Shown: piece after piece, positions 34,544 to 44,985 of the stretch | Layout: each line of letters opens with the position of its first letter | Position numbering within the stretch: the stretch's first letter is position 1 | From: Colletotrichum lupini | Lineage: Eukaryota > Ascomycota > Sordariomycetes > Glomerellales > Glomerellaceae | Assembly (NCBI RefSeq): GCF_023278565.1 | Contig: NC_064679.1 | Coordinates: forward strand, 5,388,501 to 5,452,500 | Direction of reading: 5' to 3' | Length of the DNA: 64,000 bases | Position numbers and translations under genes: made by a program | The notes under the pieces: model-generated | The model's database searches: none | Seen by the model: the letters and a program-made list of their open reading frames with translations, nothing else | What the model was told of the DNA's origin: nothing

Positions 34544-37500
34544 CGCATTGCCCAAAGACATAGATTACCACTCGCTTCCTTCTCTTGATATCAAAAAAGC
34601 CAGCCCGAGAAATGCTTGCATCGTCGTCTTTACTTCGGGTAGCACAGGTACCCCGAAAGGCATCGTTTTAGAGCATAGGCACATGTGTGCCACCGCCCAT
34701 CAGCACGGCCGGGCCTTTAAGATTCGGCGTGGTCTTCGCGTGCTGCAATTTGCTGCCTACACGTTTGACATGGCCAACTCGGACATCTTCTGCACCCTGT
34801 TCCACGGCGGCACCATCTGCGTCCCTTCAGAGGACGAGCGGATGAACGACCTTGCAGGCTTCGTGGCGCGGTTCCAGGTCGAGTCGGCCAAGATCACCCC
34901 GTCCCTAGCCAGTCTGCTCGCCCCGACCGACATGCCTAGCCTCAAGACCATTATACTAGGTGGTGAGGTTGCCTCCAAGGACCTTTTGACCCGCTGGGCG
35001 AATCATGCTGAGACAATCATCAGTTATGGTCCTGCGGAGTGCGCCGTGACCTCGGCAAGTCATGTTTACGTGAAGGGGACCGATGCTGGTGTCATCGGCA
35101 GAGGATTCGGCACACGATTGTGGATCGTGGACCCCAATAGCCGCCACGTCATTTTGCCTATTGGCTCCGTGGGTGAACTCCTGATCGAAGGTCCGAATGT
35201 TGGCCGGGGATATCTGGCCAAGCCTGAGATGACGGAGCAGTTCTTTGTCGGTGCCCCCGACTGGTGCAGCGACAAGAACAATAGCCAGGGCGAGCCTCGG
35301 CGATTTTACAAGACTGGTGACTTGGTTCAGTATGATTCCGACGGCGTGGTGCGCTTCGTCGGCCGCAAGGACTCGCAGATCAAGTTGCGCGGCCAACGTC
35401 TCGAACTCAGCGAGGTGCAGCACCATCTCAAGGAGGCTTTCCCCAAGGCCTCAACAGTCCTCCCGGTTGTTATCGCACCCCATGTTCTGGGCGCTACCAA
35501 GAGTCTGGCAGCATTCGTGCAATTACGAGACGGTGCCGGCCTTGTTCAGACCCAGGAAGACAACATTGTCGCATTGGACCTCTTGGGAACGGATGAATGG
35601 CAAGCCAGCGTCAAGGCTGCACATAAACTACTGTCGAAGGCTCTCCCCTCTTACATGGTCCCGACGCAGTTCGTCCCGGTGTCGCAAATGCCAAGAAACG
35701 CATCTTGGAAGACTGACATACGGCGCCTGCAAGAGTTGGCCGCAGACCTCCCTCTGGGCGTGTTGACTCTTCTGGGCCCTTCCCCTTCACTTCCGTCTAC
35801 CGGCCAAGAGCCCCTGACGGAGATGGAACTCAAACTACAAGAGCTTTGGGCCATCCTCCTGGACCGTAAGCCTGGCCAACTAGGTCTCGACGACAGTTTC
35901 TTCTACATTGGCGGCAGTTCACTTGAAGCCATTCGCCTCGTCAGCCTCGCCCGCACTCGAGGTCTTGATTTGACGGCTCAGCAGATTTTTCAAAGTCCCA
36001 AATTGAGAGATCAAGCTCGTTCGCTAAAGCCTCGTTTGGAGATTGCGCCAGAAGGCGATACCATCCCTCCACTGTCGCTGCTTAAGCCAGAGACGGATCG
36101 CCGTACAGCGCTAGAGTATGCTGCAAAGCTTGCTGAGGTCGAGCCGAGCCAGATCGAAGATATCTTCCCGTGTACACCTCTGCAAGAGGGCCTGCTAGCC
36201 ATGACTGCTCAGCGTGAGGGAGATTACGTTGCACGCAGCGTGTACCGCCTTCCCGCTTCGACTGATCTAGCTCGCTTCAAGAGAGCGTGCGAAGAAGTAG
36301 TAGCCAAGACACCGACGTTGCGCACCCGAGTGGTGAGTCTCCCCGACGATGGGCTGGTTCAGGTTGTTGTCAACGAATGCTTCCAATGGGGTCCCGATCT
36401 GGACATGGATTCTATCTCTTCTCTTGAGAGCCACAAACCCAGCCAGGCTCTCGGGTCAGGGCTGTCCTTCTTTGCTCTGGGTGAAAGCGCTCGTCAGGGA
36501 GCGACATACTTCGTGTGGACAATCCATCACGCGCTCTATGACGGTTGGTCTGCGCCACTCATCTTGGACGCGATCGAACAGGTGTACAACGACGGCCAGT
36601 CACCAGTCTTTGCCCCCTTCCAGAGCTTCGTCAAACACCTACTCCAGCAGGACAATACAACCGCAGAGAATTTCTGGCAAGCCCAATTCGATGGCGGCGA
36701 CGGCGCGGTGTCCTTCCCTGCGCTACCCGACCCCTCGAAGGTGCCCCTTGCCGATACCGTCGTGGACCGTCTCGTGAGCCTCGCCTGGCTTCGCAGCAGC
36801 ACCACACCCGCAACGGCTGTTCGCACCGCCTGGGCGATTCTGCAATCTCAGATCTCCGGATCCAAGGACATCGTCTTTGGTGCGACCTTGACGGGCCGGC
36901 AGGCCGATGTCGCTGGCGTAGAGCGCATGACGGCGCCTACCATCGCCCCGGTCCCCGTACGAGTGATGCTACACAATGATGAGAATGTTGAGGATATGCT
37001 GCACGCGATACAGAAGCAGATGGTGGACATGCTTCCGTTTGAGCAGTTCGGTATTCAGAACATCAAAAGAGTTTCCGGCGCTGCTCGGGATGCTTGCCAA
37101 GCACAGACGCTCCTCTTGATCCAACCTCTTGGCCAAAATCTGTCGCTGAGGCAGAACCGGCTTATGTCTCACGTCTCTGGCTTTGTACACGAGACCAAGT
37201 CGTATGCCCTCACGCTGTACTGCTACCTCGAGGTCGATGGCGTGCATATCTATGCCGTCTTCGACTCGTCTGTGATCAAGGAAGAGCGGGTCTCCAGAAT
37301 TCTGGGACAGTTTGAGCACATCTTGAAGCAGTTGAGCGACGCAGAGAATCTTGCCCTGAAAGTTTCTGATCTTGAGGTAGCTTCTCCTCAAGATATGAAA
37401 GACATGTGGCGCTGGAACGCTCAAGTCCCCCCAACCATGGACCGCTGTGTGCACGACATGATAATCGACCGCGTCCATCAACAGCCCGAGGCAGAAGCTA

Positions 37501-40500
37501 TCCATGCTTGGGACGGCGACCTTACATACGCACAATTAGACGCCCTATCATCAACGTTAGCTCGCCGTCTTATCAAACTCGGAGTCGGCCCAAACATGAT
37601 TGTGTCCCTCTGCTTCGAGAAGTCCATGTGGACTCCCGTGGCTGTCATGGGCGTCATGAAGGCCGGAGGATGTTCTGTCCTGCTGGACGGGGGACAACCA
37701 GAGCAGCGGTTGAAGACAATTGTGCAGCAGGTCGTACCTAGCGTCATGATTGCCTCGGCTCTGCGCAGGGACGAGCCATCGAGGCTCTGCACGTCCAACG
37801 GACTGAAGGTGATAGTCTTGGATCGACAGGCTCTGGACGAGCTCGAGGCTACTGACGTTGAAGTGCCTCTTCCCGTAGTGCCAACTTCTAGCTTGCTGTA
37901 CCTCGTCTTTACTTCCGGCAGCACTGGACTGCCCAAGGGGGCCCAAGTTACTCATTCCAACTACGCGAGTGCGCTGCACTATCAGTGCGAATTCTTCGGC
38001 TACCAGACCACCTCTCGCGTGTACGACTTTGCGTCCTACTCTTTCGATGGCGCTTGGTTCAACATGCTTCATACACTCGAAGCCGGTGGGTGCGTCTGCA
38101 TTCCTCTGGACGAGGATCGACGGAACGATCTGTCTGCCTCGATCAACCACATGGGAGCCAACATGCTCAACCTGAACGCCACGACCCACCGTCTCCTGAA
38201 CCCGGCGTCACTTCCGGCCGTCAACAACCTCATTTCCTTGGGCGAGCCGATCCGCAAGGAAGATGTCGAGATCTGGACACCTGGGGTCATCAAGCAAGCT
38301 TATGGCCCCGCCGAGTGCACCCCCATCTCGACGGCTCTGCGAGGGGAGACCGGTGACCAACCAAATGTCGGCATAGGCAGCGGACTGGGCTCCCTCACCT
38401 GGGTTGTAGACCCGGACACCGGCCGATTGATGCCACCAGGAATCACGGGAGAGCTCTGGCTTGAGGGCCCCATCGTCGGCGCCGGGTACCTGAATGAAAA
38501 GGAAAAGACGGCAGCTGCTTTCGTCCATGACCCATCGTGGCTTGTAAGGGGAGGGGGCGGTGTTCCGGGCCGTCAGGGACGTCTTTACAGAACTGGCGAT
38601 CTTGTGCGACAACTCGATGACGGACCTCTAGTATTTGTCGGGCGCAAAGACACACAGGTCAAGATCCGTGGCCAGAGAGTCGAGCTGGAAGACATTGAGC
38701 ACCACCTCCACCGCGTCATGGCCAGCCGGTACGAAACCGTCACCTTGGTTGCCGAGGTCATCAAGCCGGAAGGCCAGGAGCCCATCCTCGTGGCCTACGT
38801 TGCCCTCTCATCTCCCGGCGAGGCGTCCTTGGATGATGTCCTCGCCTCCCTGGTGGTTGGGGAGCCTAGCAAGGAGCTGGCCAGCGCGCTTCCCGCACAC
38901 CTCGTGCCTACGGCTTACATTCCACTCAAGCAAATCCCACTCACGATGACAGGCAAGACAGACCGCAAGCGCCTGCGCGAGATGGGAGCCGCGATGACGC
39001 GGGATCAGCTGGTCGCTCTACACGAGACTCACTCGGGTATCACCTCAAGGAAACCGTCCACTCCCGAGGAGATGCAACTCAGGGAACTCTGGGCGCGGGT
39101 GCTTAACCAGACTGAGATATCAAAGATCAGCGCGGAGAGCAACTTCTTTGTCATCGGCGGGGACTCCATCCAGGCCATGCGCATAGTAGCCCTAGCCCAC
39201 GAGCACGACATGCGCTTGACTGTGGCTGACATCTTCCAGAGTCCGCGCCTCAGCGACATGGCGAAGCGGGTCAAGATGGTGCAGAAGAAACAATCGGCGT
39301 ACTCGGAGCCACGGCCGTTCACCCTGCTCTCTGATGATGACCTGGCAGGGCAAGAACTCGGTGCTTTCATTAGAGAGACGATTGCGCCGGCCGTCGAATT
39401 CCCGCTCGAAGATATCCAGGATGTCATGCCAACGACGGCCACCCAGGCCATGTGCGCCGACGCGGCCATGTACAATCCGGCACAGGGGTGCTTCATGGTC
39501 CACGTAGACGTACCCGAGCGCGTCTCTCTCGACACGATAGAGGAGTGTTGCCAAAAGGTCTGGGACCACCTCAGCATCCTAGCCGCCGTGTTCGTGACGC
39601 CTGGCGAGAGGATGTTACAGGTGATCCCACGAAATTCGGCGGCGCCGGTGGAACGACACCAGATTGGCGACCACCAAGACATGGATGGCTTCGCCACGGA
39701 AGTCTTCCACGCCGCCCTCCAGCCTGCCATGGTTCCGGGATCTCTTTACACGCGGTTCTACGTTCTTCACGGTGTGGGTCAGTCCACGCGCTGGGGCCTC
39801 CGGCTTTCCCACGCCCATTTCGACCGCACCAGCTTGACACCCATCCTCGACTGCTTCGCGGCCAGCCTTCAGGGCAAGGCTCTGGCACCCATGGCGCGCT
39901 TCTCGGGCTTCATTGAGTGCGTATGCGAGGCGGAGGATAGGATGCTAGCTCACTGGCGCGAGGTGCTTTGTGGTTCGAAGCCTCTCGCGCTGACCCCTAC
40001 GGGGCAGCCCGCTGAGATTGTGTCTATCAAGCGCGCCATCCAGGCGCCGCCCGCATTCGATGGTTTCACAGCGGCGAATCTTTACGTCGCGGCGTGTGTG
40101 CAGGCGCTCGCTCAGCTGCGCGATACTGATGACGTGGTGACGACCATGACAGTGTCGGGTCGTTCCACACTTCCGCCCGCGCTAGCCAACGTCGTCGGCC
40201 CAACTGTTAACATGGTGCCTCTGCGCGTGCGACTCGATGCTCAAAAGACATTTGAAGGCACGCTCCAGGCAACGCGGCAGGCGCAGCTCGATGTGCTCGG
40301 TTTCGAGACGAGCACTGTCGCGCCGCTGTTCGAGGCCTGCACACCCGCAGCGTCGTGGCAGCCCGATGAACGTCGGTCAACGTACATCCTACAATTTCAG
40401 AACCCGGAGCCGTTCACGGTGGATCTTATGGGCGATGGCGAGTGCTGTCAGGAGCTCGGCTGGTTCGGACCGGACAAGGTGTGGGATCACTCGGAGGAGG

Positions 40501-40652
40501 TGTGGCTCATCGCAAGGCCGGACCCAGAGACCGAGACATGGAACCTATGGTACAGCGCCAACACGGTCAACTTTAGTCTAGAAAGGCTGGAGGAACTTGT
40601 CCGGGAGCTGGAGGTGGTCGTTCAAAGGGTAATAAAAGACGCGGCGAAATGA
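34539..40652 (+). pseudogene. NRPS gene, 3' fragment: rest of A1, then T1-C1-A2-T2-C2
   Basis: An uninterrupted 2,037-codon frame without introns, in phase with the 5' fragment, so the undisturbed gene would encode about 2,224 residues. A1: F-T-S-G-S-T-G-T-P-K-G near 34630, Y-G-P-A-E-C near 35030, Y-K-T-G-D-L near 35310; its A10 loop lacks the usual Gly (N-A-S-W-K-T-D). T1: G-G-S-S-L near 35915. C1: H-H-A-L-Y-D-G at about 36525. A2: F-T-S-G-S-T-G-L-P-K-G near 37910, Y-G-P-A-E-C near 38300, M-T-G-K-T-D near 38950. T2: G-G-D-S-I near 39155. C2: S-H-A-H-F-D-R near 39807, an HxxxD with first His and Gly changed. A-T-C-A-T-C of this length is the layout of fungal dipeptide/diketopiperazine synthetases. 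Pocket residues read by eye, low confidence: A1 D-M-S-?-I-G-S-V-T, A2 D-G-F-?-I-L-A-P-I. The product is unknown. Without the 5' part A1 is incomplete, although C1-A2-T2-C2 are intact. Confidence 0.92.
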
Positions 40653-41200
40653 GGAGATGGTCCGGAGAGGTGACAAGTTTTGGTTGTTTTCATAAAAAGT
40701 GTGGATAATATTTTTCGTCAGCAGTTTGGGCATTCATGAGTCTCGTGGAATTTTGTGCTAGGACTGGATGTTAATTGTCGTGTTATATTGATTGATTCGT
40801 AGCCCTGAATGCAACGAACTGGATTTTTTTTACTTATTTCTTTAATCAAAGAAGAAGATTGAAAAGAACAACAACAGAAGATAATCTGCGAACTTGGATC
40901 CATGATTCACTCTGAAATTATGCACGTTTCTTGAGAAGCCGATGATATTATGCTACCCTCTCAAGCTAGCTTGAAAGATGTATCCTGCCAACTTTCTGAC
41001 TGACGTTCTTCAATTTGCTTAGGGATGGGCCCTGCAATCTAGAGATTACATTTCCATGGACAAATCTAAGTAAACCAAGCTTGTATGCTTATTTTATGCT
41101 CGTGTGTATTCTACATGTCTAGGACGGTAGTGTCCAGCATCTCACACCGGCCAGCGCCATCACCTTCTTTCGACAACGTTCCATGTAAGATAAGCTCCAA
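40653..41200. other. 3' intergenic region between NRPS and the TRI3-like gene
   Basis: 548 bp between convergent stop codons, AT-leaning, with only a spurious 61-codon frame. I see no gene, RNA or repeat. Confidence 0.6.
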
Positions 41201-43061
41201 TTACTGCTCCGCGAACTTCAGCATGAACTCTGCAATGTAGCCAAGAAATTGATCTGCAAGCGTCGCGTTCAAGCGGCCGTCATTGAAGCAAATGGACAGC
41301 CCCGTGGCGCCCTTCCAGCTGTCCATCCTGACGAGCCTATGCAAGGTGTAGTGGTTAGCATGTTGCCGGCAACAGGTGCAAGCCAAATCATTGGGGCTTT
41401 CAAAGACTATGAGGAACACATGTACTCACACGTCGGAGAGATAAGTATCCAGGTGAAACAAGCAGCTTTCCACAACGAGGAGCTTCTCTTCGCCCGCGCC
41501 GAATACCTCTCTAGGGATGTACTTGTCCACGATGCCGTCGCTGGCAAAGACCTGCAAGAGAAGCGTAATGTCAGAATACAAAGATCCGCCATATTGAGGA
41601 GAATGGTCTGGAGGACAAGATACGGACCGGAAAGCTAGTAGGCGGGAACGATGGCGGTGCACTAATCAGTTACACGCCGCGTCAGCCGGTGCACCCAGTG
41701 ATCAAACATTGACATAAGAAAGTACGTACGACCCGAGCACGCTTGCGAGAAAATTGCCCTTGGCCTGGTCGACGGCGAGCTGAAACTCATTTCGTAGCCA
41801 ATACTCATAGCCGTCCTTGACGTGCGTTGCCAGCGCCCCCAGCGTAGTCCGCACGGCATCGGCATTGCTCTCATCTACGGTCCACTCGCGCAACGGTGCG
41901 AACTCAACTGAGGCGCCGGCCTGGCACGAGCCATAGCGCTGCGCCGCGTCGCCGCAAAGGTAACGTCTGCCGTTCACGGGCAGCGGCGAGGCAAGGACGA
42001 CCGTATCCGAGACGTCGGCGGGGAGAGGCCGGGCACGGAGCAGGGCAAGGACCATGGCGGCGTGGCCGAGGTGAGTGGCGGTGTAATTTGGACCAAGCTG
42101 CGTCTTGATGGCGGCCTTGATAGCAGCACTCTGCTCGACGGTGAATGTGCGCCATATCGTGCGAGGTGCGCCGGTATCAGCAGCAACAGGTAAGCCCCAG
42201 CTAGACTATGAGGCATTAGCTGTGGTAATGCAGCGGAGAGAGATGGATGTTGTTTTGGAAGAAAGGCGTTTGAAGGAAGAAACTCACTCCGCTTTTGAGG
42301 AGGGCGGCGATGAACTCATCCCGCGTCTTTTTGTAGTCCTCGCCTAAAGCGCCGACATCAACCTTGCACGCATCGAGAACGGGCACGTTCAGGTTCGCGA
42401 TCTCGCTACCCCACGCGTACTGCGACGACGCCGTCTCTGCCTTACTGGCACATAGCTGCTCTCCAAGGCGGCGCAGCAGGTCCCCCACGAAAACACGCGC
42501 GCTGATGCTATCCCAGTGGATGTGATTGAAGACGCCGAGAACGTCCACGCGTGCACCGGCTGCCAGCAACGCCTCCTCGTTCTGCACGTCAGCCACGACG
42601 ACGAGCGTCACGGGCGGGAGGGACTTGGCGGGGTCGATCTGGCGCTGCTTGCCGATCTGGGCCGCAACCTGCAGCCCGGTCTGGGACGTGGATCTTACGG
42701 CAACGGCGGCCCGCGCCCATTGCAGGACTTCGGCCTCGCACGTCGGAGGGATGTAGATGATGTGCGGGGGTCCGTACTCGGAGGCCCAGGCGGTGGTGCA
42801 AGCGACCTCGGGGTGGTAAAACCGGAGATGAACCAGCGCATCCGCGAGATGCCGCGCAAGGCCAGCCAAGGAAAGGCCGGCAGCTTCGATACGGAGGGTA
42901 GTATTGAGGTAGTTATCATATTGCCCGCGAGAGTTGGGGCCGCGCAGGCCGACCCAAGCTTCGGTGCCGAGCCCAAGGCGCCGTACGGCTCGGGGGTCAT
43001 CAGGCGACGGGTGCCAGCGAAAGGTAGCAGGATCAAGCTGAGGAATAGGGGGAAGGGACAT
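41201..43061 (-). CDS. TRI3: TRI3-like O-acetyltransferase (condensation-fold acyltransferase)
   Basis: Four exons on the minus strand: 43061-42288, 42205-41726, 41551-41430, 41336-41201; introns of 82, 174 and 93 bp with GT-AG ends; 503 codons. The catalytic HxxxD is H180-I-H-W-D184, followed by [11 protein letters not shown]. The N-terminal W-V-G-L-R and the C-terminal stretch [13 protein letters not shown] match what I know of TRI3, the acetyl-CoA-dependent trichothecene 15-O-acetyltransferase, a relative of NRPS condensation domains. No D-F-G-W-G box of plant BAHD enzymes was seen. TRI3-like genes also occur outside trichothecene clusters, so the position acylated (C-15, C-4 or an NRPS product) is open. 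The third splice phase (GT plus G) is supported by frame on both sides. It lies between the NRPS and the hydrolase and diverges from the latter. Confidence 0.7.
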
Positions 43062-43974
43062 TGTTGAGAGTAATGAGTAAAGTCTTGGGAGAAAGTGTGT
43101 TAGATAGAAAGAAGAAAGAAAGTCACTTGGCTCGAAAGGAAGATGGCCAATCTTGATGATGTTCAGTGAGGTAAGGTAAGGTAAATCGAATGAATGATTG
43201 AGTCAACTTGCCTAAGTATCTAACTGCCGTCTGCCAATATCTATACTTGAAGTCGTTGCTGACCTATGGCTATGGCTTACTGCTGATGTACTCTCATCAA
43301 CTTCACAGAAACCCAAATTGTGAGTGCTTTCAATTGCATCCACGTCAACATGCCGGGGTCAAGTCTGGTGGCCCAACACAACTCACACCCCCTCCCCGTC
43401 CTCTTTCCTAAGTTGGAATGCCCACTTTGCCTCCACCGCACTACGGTAGGTCAGACCAGGGTAGACTGCATGACTGCATCAAAACGGGGTCCTGAAAGTA
43501 CACGGTGCCGTTCACTGTGGGAACATTCATGGGAATACGCCCCAAAGAGGGGTATTCCCAGACGGATCTTTGGACTGCAGAGAGCCCTTGCTGCTATCCA
43601 TCTCGGATGAGCAAGATGGATTGGCCACCCCTGTCACTCGCCGCTTGCATATACTTGCCTAAGGTAGGTACATAGATCGATCTCGACCACTGTCACCATC
43701 ACCGGCAACTCCAAGTCGCCTGTTGTGAAGGATTCGCAAAGACAGTATCTGTTACGAAAGCCGCCAAGATACAGACGAGGCTTGGTCGTCAAGCGTCCAG
43801 GAACATTCTCGTTATTTACCTTGATCACTGCGGCTCCAAGCTCCTCACTTAAATTGTCCCGCTGTCTCTCCTCTCTTATGAACCAATCTATAAGGTACGC
43901 ATACTCGCGGCTCACTTACACAATCCCTCTTCATCCTATCTCATCCCTCTCCCATCCATTAAATACACATTATC
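43062..43974. promoter_or_regulatory. Divergent promoter region between TRI3-like gene and hydrolase
   Basis: 913 bp with two outward-facing starts. It holds pyrimidine-rich leaders beside each ATG, a short GGTAA tandem (near 43170-43183) and a 29-bp imperfect hairpin at 43531-43559. No gene is supported. Confidence 0.6.
43531..43559. promoter_or_regulatory. Imperfect inverted repeat, 11-bp arms, 5-nt loop
   Basis: The left arm GGGAATACGCCCC and right arm GGGGTATTCCC pair with a single bulged G around loop AAAGA. It lies midway between two divergent genes. It could be a dimeric regulator site; a terminator role is unlikely because neither gene ends there. Confidence 0.35.
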
Positions 43975-44985
43975 ATGCGGCTCCCCCGACCCCCTTTTGA
44001 CTCGGAGCTCGCGCCCATCCAAGCTGCCTTTGAGCCGTTCGGCCCCATTACCCCAGAGTTCGTCATTAATCACCATGCCCGCACCGACCGTACCTTAGAG
44101 GCCCCACACATTGCCGCCGCGGAAGCCATAGGCGACCGGCCCCTCACGTACGCCGAGCACACGGCCCCCGGCCTTGGCCTGAATGACCCTCCCATTGCGC
44201 TCTCCATCTTCACGCCCAATTCAGCCCCAGTCAGTGGTGAGAAGCGGTGGCCCTGCATCTTATACGCGCACGGCGGTGGCCTGGTTTTCCTCCACCGCCT
44301 CGTCGGACTCTCGCAGCCGCTGGACTGGGCTGTGGCCGCAGGCGCCGTGCTCATAAGCGTCGAGTACCGCCGCGCGCCGGAGCACCCGCAGCCAGCGGCA
44401 TCGGATGACTGCTTCGCGGCACTGAAATGGGTGCAGGCGTCAGCAGGCGTGCTAGGCATTAATGCCGCGCGCATCCTGGTGGCCGGACAGTCGGCAGGCA
44501 GTGGGCTGGCGGCCGGGGTGACGCTGCGTGCGCGCGACGCGGGACTCAATCCTCCGGTGCACGCGCAGATGCTGCCTTGCCCAATGCTCGACGACCGCTG
44601 CAAGTCCATCAGCTGCGCGCAGTTCGATGACGGCGTAGAGCCGTGGGACCGGACTAAGAACGCGGCGGCGTGGGCCATCGCGCTGGGCGAGCGCGGCGGG
44701 GCCCGGGCCCGGGCTGGCGACTTTGTGAGCTCATACTGGGCGCCTGCGCGGGCCGAGACACTGGCGGGGTTACCACCCGCGTACATTGAGGCGGGCTCCG
44801 CCGAGTTCTGCCGTGATGAGGCAGTGGAGTACGCGTCGCGGCTTTGGTCGGCCGGGGTCTCGGCAGAGCTGCACGTGTGGGCGGGCGGCTTCCACGGGTT
44901 TGACGAGATGGCACCAGATTCGTGGTTGGGACGCCGGGCTATCGTGGCCAAGCTGGAGTGGGTGCGACGGGTGTTGACGGAGTGA
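43975..44985 (+). CDS. Alpha/beta hydrolase, hormone-sensitive-lipase (esterase) family
   Basis: A single-exon gene of 336 codons. Residues 99-102 are the H-G-G-G oxyanion-hole motif, S173 is the nucleophile in G-Q-S-A-G, E277 in S-A-E-F-C-R-D-E is the likely acid (Asp is more usual), and H307 in G-F-H-G-F completes the triad. There is no signal peptide, so a cytosolic esterase or deacetylase is likely. Trichothecene clusters often carry the TRI8 C-3 esterase, but TRI8 belongs to a different, secreted-lipase-like family; this gene is therefore not TRI8 by homology, though it might fill a similar role. Codon use is GC-rich at third positions. It is the last gene before the repeat-rich rDNA border, about 200 bp from the start of AT-rich sequence. 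Confidence 0.85.
   Translation: MRLPRPPFDSELAPIQAAFEPFGPITPEFVINHHARTDRTLEAPHIAAAEAIGDRPLTYAEHTAPGLGLNDPPIALSIFTPNSAPVSGEKRWPCILYAHGGGLVFLHRLVGLSQPLDWAVAAGAVLISVEYRRAPEHPQPAASDDCFAALKWVQASAGVLGINAARILVAGQSAGSGLAAGVTLRARDAGLNPPVHAQMLPCPMLDDRCKSISCAQFDDGVEPWDRTKNAAAWAIALGERGGARARAGDFVSSYWAPARAETLAGLPPAYIEAGSAEFCRDEAVEYASRLWSAGVSAELHVWAGGFHGFDEMAPDSWLGRRAIVAKLEWVRRVLTE

Noticed and set aside
39029..39730. 233-codon frame antisense to the NRPS, and several similar ones
   Set aside because: Antisense shadows of the real NRPS frame.
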